DNA of 8,628 nt, taken from NCBI GenBank assembly GCA_000431135.1, contig HF987893.1:5203-13830 (forward strand). Reading direction: 5' to 3'. The position numbers and the translations under genes were made by a program. This document shows, one piece after another, positions 1-6,230 of this stretch. Positions within the stretch are counted from its first letter, which is position 1; the number at the start of each line of letters is the position of its first letter. This stretch comes from Clostridium sp. CAG:590. Its GTDB lineage: Bacteria; Bacillota; Clostridia; Lachnospirales; Lachnospiraceae. The notes below the pieces were generated by a model. It ran no database searches. It had not been told where the DNA came from and was given only the letters and a program-made list of their open reading frames with translations.

Positions 1-688
1 CCTCAATCTCTACCCGGCTTGCATACACACCATTTGCCGGCACCAGTTTTTGTCCCGGAACTCTTTGATTGATCGTCGGAAAACCGATCGTGTGTCCCAA
101 ATGCTGCCCGTGTACCACCTCTCCATATACAAAATACGGATTGCCCAGCATTTCATTCGCAATATGAAAATGCGATTCCAGCATATCACGAATTGTCGTA
201 GAACTTACAACCTTTCCATGCAATGTTTTCTTCTGTACGGCATGTACCGTAAACCCGTATTCTTCTCCAAGCGCCTGCAATAATGCAACATTTCCGCTCC
301 GCCCTTTTCCAAAGTGAAAATCAGCACCTACATAAACCGCCTTGACACCTAATTGCTGTACCAGACAATGCGATACAAAATCTTCCGGAGACATTGCGGC
401 AAATTCTCTTGTAAATGGATATTCCAACAGGATATCGACACCCAGTTCCTCGCAATACAATGCTTTTTCCTCAGTTGTATATATGTTTTTATGAACATTT
501 CCTCCTAACACAGAACCCGGTGCATCTCCAAAAGAAAATACCAATGCTGTCTTTCCCTGTTGTTTTTCCTGCATCAGACCATCTATCAGCATCTGATGTC
601 CAACATGTATCCCGTCAAATTTGCCAAGTGCAATTGCGGTTCCAGCCGTAGAAAACCGTTTTGCTTCCTCATCGCGTAAATATATCAT
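1..688 (-). CDS. ribF: Bifunctional riboflavin kinase / FAD synthetase, 3' end off the window
   Basis: RibF makes FMN from riboflavin and ATP, then FAD from FMN, in the cytoplasm. The first 229 codons are visible; the family is usually about 310 residues, so most of the C-terminal kinase domain is missing. The N-terminal nucleotidyltransferase domain shows GKFDGIHVGHQ (residues 22-32), the family's nucleotide-binding loop, then VGADFHFGKGRSGN (120-133) and VSSTTIR (161-167). The flavokinase domain begins near 185 and shows GHTIGFPTIN (198-207), a PTIN form of the usual PTAN motif that keeps the Thr and Asn. The ATG at 686-688 has AGAAGGAA about 8 bases upstream. It lies 37 bases after truB and is probably the last part of the same transcript, as truB-ribF is a common Firmicutes pair. 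The frame and motifs leave little doubt. Confidence 0.95.
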   Translation of the reverse strand, partial: MIYLRDEEAKRFSTAGTAIALGKFDGIHVGHQMLIDGLMQEKQQGKTALVFSFGDAPGSVLGGNVHKNIYTTEEKALYCEELGVDILLEYPFTREFAAMSPEDFVSHCLVQQLGVKAVYVGADFHFGKGRSGNVALLQALGEEYGFTVHAVQKKTLHGKVVSSTTIRDMLESHFHIANEMLGNPYFVYGEVVHGQHLGHTIGFPTINQRVPGQKLVPANGVYASRVEIE

Positions 689-725
689 ACCGTTATGTTC
701 CTTCTTGTAATTATTATGAATTATA

Positions 726-1643
726 CTATAAAAACATTTTATCTGCTTTGAACATCTTCTGTTCACTCTGATACCGGTAAATCGCACGGAATATTCCATC
801 CTGATCATAGATCAGTCCCGGTGTCTCGTCTTCCTGTTCCGATACTTCACCTTCCAGATCATGCAAAGAAAGAAGATTTCCATTCATTAATCTGGCATTT
901 CCGTTTTTATTCACTGTATATTTCGGGTACCGTGGAAACAGCCGGTCAATGGAAATGATATGCGAATCCAACATTCCCTGCGATACAAGGGATTCCACAT
1001 CTGAAAGCCTTAATGCATCCTGTGTGGTAAATACAAATCCGGTTTCCTGTGCATTTACACTTGTTCTGAGTAAATGCTCCAACACCGCACCACATCCTAA
1101 CTGTTCTCCGATATCCCTGCAAAGACTCCGGATATAAGTTCCTTTACTGCAATTCACTGCAATCTTTACAACCGGAAGTTGTATTGACAGAATCTCAATG
1201 TCATGGATCATGACCGGTCTCGGTTTCCGCTCAATCTCAATCCCCTGTCTTGCTAATTCATACAATTTCCTGCCATTTACCTTGATTGCAGAATACATGG
1301 GTGGAATCTGCTGATATTCTCCAACAAACGATTGAATTACATCTTTCACCTGTTCCTCCGTCACGCAGACATCCTTTTGTGACACAACTGTCCCGGAGCT
1401 GTCCTCCGTATCTGTGGTGATTCCTAAACGAAATACCGCTTCGTATGATTTGTTTTTATCCGTCAATATATCACAAAGCTTTGTCGCCTTTCCAAGACAG
1501 ACCACAAGCACCCCTTCCGCATCCGGATCAAGGGTGCCGGTGTGTCCGATCTTTTTTTGTTTCAGGATTCCCCTTAATTTGGCAACCACATCAAACGAAG
1601 TAAAGCCTTTTTCCTTATATATGTTAATTACGCCATCATACAT
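726..1643 (-). CDS. truB: tRNA pseudouridine(55) synthase TruB
   Basis: TruB isomerises U55 to pseudouridine in the T-loop of most tRNAs. With the start at 1643 the protein is 305 residues, close to the family length (about 305-315). The N-terminus reads MYDGVINIYKEKGFTSFDVV. GHTGTLDPDAEG (residues 33-44) carries the catalytic aspartate D39. SYEA (66-69), QIPPMYSA (112-119) and GTYIRSL (168-174) are further family motifs, and a PUA-like C-terminal part follows. The open frame extends 11 codons upstream to an ATG at 1676 that would overlap the nrnA stop as ATGA, but that start has no good ribosome binding site. The ATG at 1641-1643 has AGAGG at 1651-1655 with a 7-base spacer and matches the usual TruB N-terminus, so I chose it. 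It follows nrnA by 29 bases and precedes ribF by 37. Confidence 0.96.
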   Translation of the reverse strand: MYDGVINIYKEKGFTSFDVVAKLRGILKQKKIGHTGTLDPDAEGVLVVCLGKATKLCDILTDKNKSYEAVFRLGITTDTEDSSGTVVSQKDVCVTEEQVKDVIQSFVGEYQQIPPMYSAIKVNGRKLYELARQGIEIERKPRPVMIHDIEILSIQLPVVKIAVNCSKGTYIRSLCRDIGEQLGCGAVLEHLLRTSVNAQETGFVFTTQDALRLSDVESLVSQGMLDSHIISIDRLFPRYPKYTVNKNGNARLMNGNLLSLHDLEGEVSEQEDETPGLIYDQDGIFRAIYRYQSEQKMFKADKMFL

Positions 1644-1672
1644 GTTATATCCTCTCATTGCGCTTACTTTGT

Positions 1673-2629
1673 TCATGCATTGTCTAACTGCGCTTTGATC
1701 ATGTCTGTTACCTTTAAGATGATGGTGTCTTTGTCACCTTCCACCTCACAGCCAGCTGCTCTCACATGTCCGCCGCCACCCAGGGAACCGGCGATCATGC
1801 TGACATTTACAATCTCATTCGAACGCAATGAACATTTGAATACACCTTTCTTGGGATATTCATACATCCACAGTGCACATTCAACACCTTCCGTGATGCG
1901 CAAAGCGTCTACCACACCATCGGTATCCAGATTCGTAGCATCATTATCATCAAAAACATCTTTTGTAAGGCAGGATACGATCACCTTGCCGTCAAACATT
2001 AAAAACGCTGCATCCAAAGCCTTTGCAAGCATCTTGTTCTGTTTAAATGTTTTTTGATAAAAAGTACCATCGATCACCAACTGACTTCTTGCACCTTTTT
2101 CAATCAGTTTACCGGCAATCTCCATCGTCTGTCTCGTTGTATTCGTATATTTGAATACGCCGGTATCATGTACAATCCCTAAATACAGACATTCTGCACA
2201 GTGTTGTGAAATCTTATCCTCATCTAACAATGTAAAGACCGCTTCTGCCGCAGCACTGCATTCCGGCTTCAAAAAGCAGACATCACCAAAACCCTGATTA
2301 CTTATATGATGATCAATACACATCGTGCGCTTTGCCGAATCAAAATATACGACAAAATCACCATGACGATCCAGATCACCACTATCCATAGAAATACAAA
2401 GGTCATATACCTTTTGCTTTTGTTCATGCAATATCTTGTCTGCACCATTCAAAAACAGGAACTCCGGCTTAAAGGCATCTAAATAAATATCCACCTGCTT
2501 ATCCGGATAATTATCTAACACATAATTATATACACCCAGACAGGAACCTACGCAGTCCCCGTCCGGTCTTGTATGTCCCAAAATTACAATATCCTTCGCT
2601 TTTTCTATTTCTCGTATAAAATCGTTCAT
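1673..2629 (-). CDS. nrnA: DHH/DHHA1 phosphoesterase, NrnA type (nanoRNase / pAp phosphatase)
   Basis: Members of this family degrade RNA fragments of a few nucleotides (nanoRNA) and dephosphorylate pAp to AMP, using two metal ions (usually Mn). From the start at 2629 the protein is 318 residues. DHH-domain metal ligands are visible: H19, D23 and D25 in HTRPDGD, D82 in SMDSGD, the D106-H107-H108 signature, and D155 in HDTG. The C-terminal DHHA1 domain carries GGGGHVRAAG (284-293), which binds substrate in the family. The open frame could start at 2650, overlapping rbfA, but the ATG at 2627-2629 has a clear GAGGAG five to six bases upstream, inside the end of rbfA, and gives a normal N-terminus. 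Only one base separates it from the rbfA stop, so translational coupling is likely. The rbfA-nrnA-truB order is typical of Firmicutes. Which substrate matters most in vivo cannot be read from sequence. Confidence 0.93.
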   Translation of the reverse strand: MNDFIREIEKAKDIVILGHTRPDGDCVGSCLGVYNYVLDNYPDKQVDIYLDAFKPEFLFLNGADKILHEQKQKVYDLCISMDSGDLDRHGDFVVYFDSAKRTMCIDHHISNQGFGDVCFLKPECSAAAEAVFTLLDEDKISQHCAECLYLGIVHDTGVFKYTNTTRQTMEIAGKLIEKGARSQLVIDGTFYQKTFKQNKMLAKALDAAFLMFDGKVIVSCLTKDVFDDNDATNLDTDGVVDALRITEGVECALWMYEYPKKGVFKCSLRSNEIVNVSMIAGSLGGGGHVRAAGCEVEGDKDTIILKVTDMIKAQLDNA

Positions 2630-2630
2630 T

Positions 2631-3026
2631 CTACTCCTCGTTCGAATCATTGTCTTCTAGATCAACCGCCCGATCATGACTTAACACATCATCAATCTTC
2701 TTGGACATATTGATCGCATATTCAATGGATTCATCAATATAAAAAGTGATTTCCGGGGTATTTCTCAAATTGATACTTCGAGCAAGTTCCTTCCGGATAT
2801 ATCCGGAAGCACTTTTTAATCCTGCCAGGGTATCTTCTTTTGCCTGATCATCTCCTAATACAGAAATGTACGCTTTACATTCCTTTAAATCCGGAGTGAC
2901 CATAACATGTGTTACAGAAGTCATTGCATGAATTCTCGGATCTTTGATCTCACGACTGATAATTCGCGACAATTCCTTCTGTACCTCACCATTAATTCTT
3001 GTATTTTTAATACTTGTGCGTCTCAT
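2631..3026 (-). CDS. rbfA: Ribosome-binding factor A
   Basis: RbfA binds the 30S subunit near the 5' end of 16S rRNA (helix 1) and acts in late 30S maturation and cold adaptation. The 131 residues form the single type-II KH-like domain of the family. Recognisable stretches are INGEVQKELSRIISREIKDPR (about residues 11-31; the family reads R-x-exx-x-LxxiixxEikDPR), the beta strand around VTPDLKECKAYISV (48-61), and PEITFYIDESIEYAINMSKKID near 90-111. The tail from about 112 is acidic (DLEDNDSNEE) and probably flexible, which is a common variation. The ATG at 3024-3026 has GGAGAATAT directly upstream (GGAG, 5-base spacer). It lies 29 bases downstream of infB; RbfA and IF2 both act on the 30S subunit, and infB-rbfA linkage is widely conserved. 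Confidence 0.96.
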   Translation of the reverse strand: MRRTSIKNTRINGEVQKELSRIISREIKDPRIHAMTSVTHVMVTPDLKECKAYISVLGDDQAKEDTLAGLKSASGYIRKELARSINLRNTPEITFYIDESIEYAINMSKKIDDVLSHDRAVDLEDNDSNEE

Positions 3027-3055
3027 ATATTCTCCAATCTGTTTTACACGCCAGT

Positions 3056-5545
3056 CTAACGAGGCACTTCTACCATTTCATAGGCTTCGATCTGATCATC
3101 TTCCTTCAGATCATTGAAGTTTTCAAGTACAATACCACACTCAAATCCATTTTTAACTTCCTTCACATCATCTTTAAATCTCTTCAGCGATGCAAGTGGT
3201 CCTTCATAGATCTGTTCACCGTCTCTCGTAATACGAACACTGGATTTCTTACGGATTACTCCATCCAATACGAAACATCCTGCGATCGTACCTACACCGG
3301 AAGCCTTAAATGTCTGACGAACTACAAGGGGTCCTGTTACCTGTTCTTCATATATAGGATCTAACATTCCCTTCATAGCTGCCTCGATATCCTCAATTGC
3401 GTTATAAATAACCTTATATAATCTCAAATCAACTTTTTCACGTTCTGCAACGTCTTTTGCCTGTGCATCCGGACGAACATTGAAACCGATAATGATCGCA
3501 TTAGATGCAGATGCTAAGATAACATCCGATTCATTGATCGCACCAACACCGGCATGAATTACCTTGATCACAACTTCTTCATTCGAAAGTTTTAACAGAC
3601 TCTGCTTAACTGCCTCAACAGATCCCTGTACATCTGCCTTTACAACCAGATTCAGCTCTTTTACATTACCTGCCTGAATCTGGGAGAACAGATCATCTAA
3701 TGACATTTTTGCTTTTGTCTCTGCTAACAGCTTCTCTTTATCACAAGCAATAAAGGTCTCTGCCATAGAACGGGCTTCTTTCTCATTCTTTGTGGCAACA
3801 AAGATTTCACCTGCTTCCGGTACACCATTTAATCCCAGGATCTCTACCGGCTGTGAAGGACCTGCCTCCTTCACGCTCTGTCCCTTATCATTGATCATGG
3901 CACGAACTCTACCATATGCACTTCCGACCGAAATGGTATCTCCAACCTTTAACGTACCTTTTTGAACAAGAATGGTTGCGACCGGTCCACGTCCTTTATC
4001 CAATTCTGCCTCGATAACAATACCTCTTGCTTTTCGGTTTGGATTTGCCTTTAATTCCAGTACTTCTGCTGTAAGAAGGATCATTTCCAATAAGTTATCA
4101 ATACCTTCTTTTGTATGTGCAGAAACCGGACAGAATACCGTAGAACCACCCCAGTCTTCTGCGATCAGTTCGTATTCCACCAATTCCTGTTTTACACGCT
4201 CTACATTGGCACTTTCCTTATCAATCTTGTTTACGGCAACAATGATCTCAATGCCTGCAGCCTTTGCATGGTTGATCGCCTCTACTGTCTGTGGCATAAC
4301 ACCATCATCTGCCGCAACAACTAAGATTGCAATATCCGTAGACTGTGCACCACGCATACGCATTGCTGTAAATGCCTCATGTCCCGGTGTATCTAAGAAT
4401 GTGATCTGCTGTCCATTCACATCTACTGTATAAGCACCGATATGCTGTGTAATACCACCCGCCTCGCCGGATGTTACGGAAGTCTCACGGATTGCATCCA
4501 ACAAAGAAGTTTTACCATGATCAACGTGTCCCATTACACAGACAACCGGAGGACGTTCTACTAATAAAGATTCATCCTCTTCTTCTTCCTTCAGCATCTC
4601 CTCGATCACATCTACTTTTACTTCCTCTTCTGCAATACAATTGTACTCTAATGCGATCTCCGCAGCTTTTTCAAAATCAAGATCCGTATTGACCGTAACC
4701 ATCTCACCCGCTAAGAACAATTTCTTGATCAACTGTGATACCGGAGTCTTTACTTTATCTGCAAGCTCCTGAACCGTAAGTACCTCCGGAAGTTCAATTG
4801 TTCTGATCACTGGTTCTTCCGGCTCCTTTGGCTTTGGTTTTGCCACCGGTTTATTTACTGTTTTTGTGCCTTTCACCGTAAAATGATCATTCTTTTTACG
4901 GTTTCTCTTTCTGCTATCGCCATCCTCAAACAAAGAACTCTTATCTCTTTCTTTTTTATCTTTATGGCGATCCATACGTTCACGATCCATAGATGCACGA
5001 TCCATTGGTGCAGGAATAGAGATCTTCTCATCTCTTCGGTTATCGCGTCTGCCGTTAGCATTGTTCTGTGATGGTCTGCCATTATTAAATCCACTACGGT
5101 TATTATTAAAATCTCTACGGTCGCCCTGTGGTCTGCCGTTACGGTCTCCCTGGCGGTTTCCGTTAAAATCTCTGCGCTCTCCCTGCGGTCTGCCGTTACG
5201 GTCGCCCTGACGATTATTATTAAAATCTCTGCGGTCGCCCTGTGAACGATTCTCATTTGCCGGCTGGTTATTCTCCGGTTTTCTAACATTCTCTGCCGGT
5301 CTTGCAGCCGGAGCCGGTTTTGCGGCTGCCACAGGGGTTTCTGCCGGTTTCACAGCCGATTTCGCTGCTGGTGCAGCGTTCTGAGGTTTACCGGAAAAAC
5401 GTGCACGAACCTTTCCTGCATCTTCATCCGAAACAGAACTCATATGGTTCTTTACTTCCACACCATTTTTCTTTAATATTTCAAGAACTTCTTTACTATC
5501 TTTATTCAAACTTTTTGCTAATTCATATACTCTGACTTTTGCCAA
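3056..5545 (-). CDS. infB: Translation initiation factor IF-2
   Basis: IF2 is the GTPase that brings fMet-tRNA to the 30S subunit and promotes 50S joining. The protein has 829 residues, between B. subtilis (716) and E. coli (890). Order: IF2_N domain (1-50, starting MAKVRVYELAKSLNKDSKEV); Ala/Pro-rich linker (52-90); Arg/Asn/Gly/Asp-rich repeats (102-158); charged basic linker with three MDR steps (181-240); second IF2_N-like segment (about 248-305); then the core. GTPase motifs are all present: G1 GHVDHGKT (339-346), switch I near GEAGGITQHIG (360-370), G3 DTPGH (385-389, with catalytic H389), G4 NKID (439-442), G5 SAH (475-477). Domains II-IV follow to the C-terminus with no visible lesion. 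The start is TTG at 5543-5545, fixed by the family N-terminus and by GGAGG at 5555-5559 (9-base spacer). It follows ylxQ by 39 bases. I saw no convincing internal start for a shorter IF2 form. Confidence 0.98.
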   Translation of the reverse strand: MAKVRVYELAKSLNKDSKEVLEILKKNGVEVKNHMSSVSDEDAGKVRARFSGKPQNAAPAAKSAVKPAETPVAAAKPAPAARPAENVRKPENNQPANENRSQGDRRDFNNNRQGDRNGRPQGERRDFNGNRQGDRNGRPQGDRRDFNNNRSGFNNGRPSQNNANGRRDNRRDEKISIPAPMDRASMDRERMDRHKDKKERDKSSLFEDGDSRKRNRKKNDHFTVKGTKTVNKPVAKPKPKEPEEPVIRTIELPEVLTVQELADKVKTPVSQLIKKLFLAGEMVTVNTDLDFEKAAEIALEYNCIAEEEVKVDVIEEMLKEEEEDESLLVERPPVVCVMGHVDHGKTSLLDAIRETSVTSGEAGGITQHIGAYTVDVNGQQITFLDTPGHEAFTAMRMRGAQSTDIAILVVAADDGVMPQTVEAINHAKAAGIEIIVAVNKIDKESANVERVKQELVEYELIAEDWGGSTVFCPVSAHTKEGIDNLLEMILLTAEVLELKANPNRKARGIVIEAELDKGRGPVATILVQKGTLKVGDTISVGSAYGRVRAMINDKGQSVKEAGPSQPVEILGLNGVPEAGEIFVATKNEKEARSMAETFIACDKEKLLAETKAKMSLDDLFSQIQAGNVKELNLVVKADVQGSVEAVKQSLLKLSNEEVVIKVIHAGVGAINESDVILASASNAIIIGFNVRPDAQAKDVAEREKVDLRLYKVIYNAIEDIEAAMKGMLDPIYEEQVTGPLVVRQTFKASGVGTIAGCFVLDGVIRKKSSVRITRDGEQIYEGPLASLKRFKDDVKEVKNGFECGIVLENFNDLKEDDQIEAYEMVEVPR
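5072..5242 (-). repeat. Three tandem 57-base repeats in the IF2 linker
   Basis: Three in-frame, directly adjacent 57-base units (5186-5242, 5129-5185, 5072-5128) encode 19-residue repeats at IF2 residues 102-120, 121-139 and 140-158. The consensus is QGDRRDFNNNRQGDRNGRP; the third copy diverges at its end (SGFNNGRP). By eye the first two units match at about 47 of 57 bases, with many differences at silent positions. This suggests expansion that was not very recent. The peptide is rich in Arg, Asn, Gly, Asp and Gln with almost no hydrophobic residue except Phe, so it should be disordered. Confidence 0.9.
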
Positions 5546-5559
5546 ATCATTACACCTCC
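5543..5559 (-). promoter_or_regulatory. infB ribosome binding site and TTG start
   Basis: GGAGG (5555-5559) stands 9 bases before the TTG at 5543-5545. An ATG at 5548-5550, four bases after GGAGG and out of frame with infB, opens a 10-codon frame that ends at a TAG inside infB. The short spacing makes that ATG a poor start. The IF2 N-terminus MAKVRVYELAKSL can only be read from the TTG. Confidence 0.85.
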
Positions 5560-5572
5560 ATCTTTTCGTAAT

Positions 5573-5618
5573 TATCCATTTGCTTCACGACCGCCTATCC
5601 ATTTGCTTGACGACCGCC
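5573..5618 (-). repeat. 23-base tandem duplication at the ylxQ 3' end
   Basis: Two head-to-tail copies of a 23-base unit lie at 5596-5618 and 5573-5595 and differ at one base (G versus C on the plus strand, at 5609 and 5586). Because 23 is not a multiple of three, the second copy is read in another frame. ylxQ therefore ends RRS-stop inside the second copy. Removing one copy would continue ylxQ as ...KQMDNYEKMEV and stop at TAA 5550-5552, four bases before the infB TTG. Confidence 0.93.
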
Positions 5619-5899
5619 TTTGCCAGACCCTGATCCGTGACCGCTAAGGATGCACGAAATTCTTTTCCACAAGCATTTCCCAATGATACTTTATCAGAAA
5701 ACACCCTCATTGCCACATGATAATATTCACACATGTTCCGAAACTTTTTCTTTGTATTATCGGATGCATCTTCTGCAACAATCACAAGACACGCCAGACC
5801 TTCTTTTATCGCCTTCTCTGTTGAAAACTCTCCGGTCATCGTCTTTCCTGCTTTAGTTGCCAAAGACAACATAGATATTGCTTTATTATTCGGTTTCAA
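5585..5899 (-). CDS. ylxQ: L7Ae/L30e-like RNA-binding protein YlxQ
   Basis: This is a small protein of the L7Ae/L30e/S12e/Gadd45 family, whose members bind kink-turn RNA. The exact bacterial target of YlxQ is not settled. The 104 residues include the characteristic opening KAISMLSLATKAGKTMTGE (6-24), an AIKEG-x-ACLVIVAEDAS strand-turn (30-46) and DNTKKKF (47-53), then the second half with FSDKVSLGNACGKEF (66-80). The start is TTG at 5897-5899, with AAGGAG ten bases upstream, inside rnpM. No in-frame ATG occurs before residue 10, which lies within the conserved N-terminal helix. It overlaps rnpM by 14 bases, so coupled translation is likely. The last three residues come from the 23-base tandem duplication, which shifted the frame and cut off an apparent older C-terminus. 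The conserved core is untouched, so it is probably functional. Confidence 0.88.
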   Translation of the reverse strand: MKPNNKAISMLSLATKAGKTMTGEFSTEKAIKEGLACLVIVAEDASDNTKKKFRNMCEYYHVAMRVFSDKVSLGNACGKEFRASLAVTDQGLAKAVVKQMDRRS

Positions 5900-6158
5900 T
5901 CGTCATCAGCTCCTTTTCTAACTGTTCGTACACATCCGAGCCAATGGACATTTTAAAGGATCGCTCCAAACCTTTTGATTTCATAGCTTTTTCAAAACAT
6001 TCACGGTTCAAATGCAGATAAGCGCCGCGACCATTCTCTTTTCCCGTCGGATCAAATTTGATGATATTGTCTTTTGTCCTGATGATCCGCAGCATATCCT
6101 TTTTAGCGATCATCTCTCCACACCCAACACATTTTCGCAGTGGTGTTTTTTTTGCCAT
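5886..6158 (-). CDS. rnpM: YlxR/RnpM family protein (RNase P modulator)
   Basis: YlxR (DUF448) is a small nucleic-acid-binding protein encoded between nusA and infB in many Firmicutes. The B. subtilis homologue has been described as an RNase P modulator and renamed RnpM. From the ATG at 6156-6158 the protein is 90 residues and begins MAKKTPLRKCVGCGEM, with the family's CxxC pair. It continues with RIIRTKDN and then DPTGKENGRGAYLHLNRECFEKA (the GRGAY signature). The open frame reaches a TTG five codons further up (6171-6173), but the family N-terminus fits the ATG. The ribosome binding site is weak: only GGATGTGAT, about four bases from the ATG. The 72-base gap after nusA is the longest inside the operon. 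The basic charge suits RNA binding. The RNase P role is inferred from the family. Confidence 0.9.
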   Translation of the reverse strand: MAKKTPLRKCVGCGEMIAKKDMLRIIRTKDNIIKFDPTGKENGRGAYLHLNRECFEKAMKSKGLERSFKMSIGSDVYEQLEKELMTIETE

Positions 6159-6167
6159 TTTTATCAC

Positions 6168-6194
6168 ATCCAATCTATCAACAATCCATCTATC
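6168..6194 (-). repeat. Short direct repeat in the nusA-rnpM gap
   Basis: Two near copies of a short unit, ATCCAATCTATC (6168-6179) and ATCCATCTATC (6184-6194) on the plus strand, lie just upstream of rnpM and differ by one inserted base. On the transcript they read GATAGATTGGAT and GATAGATGGAT. The downstream copy includes the GGAT that is part of the weak rnpM ribosome binding site. The function is unknown, and it may be a chance slippage product. Confidence 0.6.
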
Positions 6195-6230
6195 TTAAAA
6201 GCTTACGCAAAAAGAAATTAAATTATGCCA

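Noticed and set aside
50..651. Plus-strand frames opposite ribF
   Set aside because: The minus strand carries an unbroken ribF frame with all motifs, so these are shadows.
720..725. Perfect TATAAT on the minus strand just before ribF
   Set aside because: No acceptable -35 hexamer at 16-18 bases (AAGCAG-like) and no TGN extension, and the region is very AT-rich. An internal ribF promoter is not supported.
1680..2057. 125-codon plus-strand frame opposite nrnA
   Set aside because: Antisense shadow of conserved DHHA1 coding sequence. There is no homology that I recognise.
3972..4433. 153-codon plus-strand frame opposite infB
   Set aside because: Antisense shadow of the conserved IF2 GTPase core. 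It has no recognisable domain.
4970..5010. MDR-MDR-MDR segment as an internal start for a shorter IF2
   Set aside because: Three in-frame ATG codons are present, but no Shine-Dalgarno-like sequence precedes them.
4873..5289. 138-codon minus-strand frame inside infB rich in Arg, Thr and Ile
   Set aside because: It lies in the alternative frame of the repetitive IF2 linker. Low-complexity coding sequence without stops produces such shadows, and it has no family resemblance.
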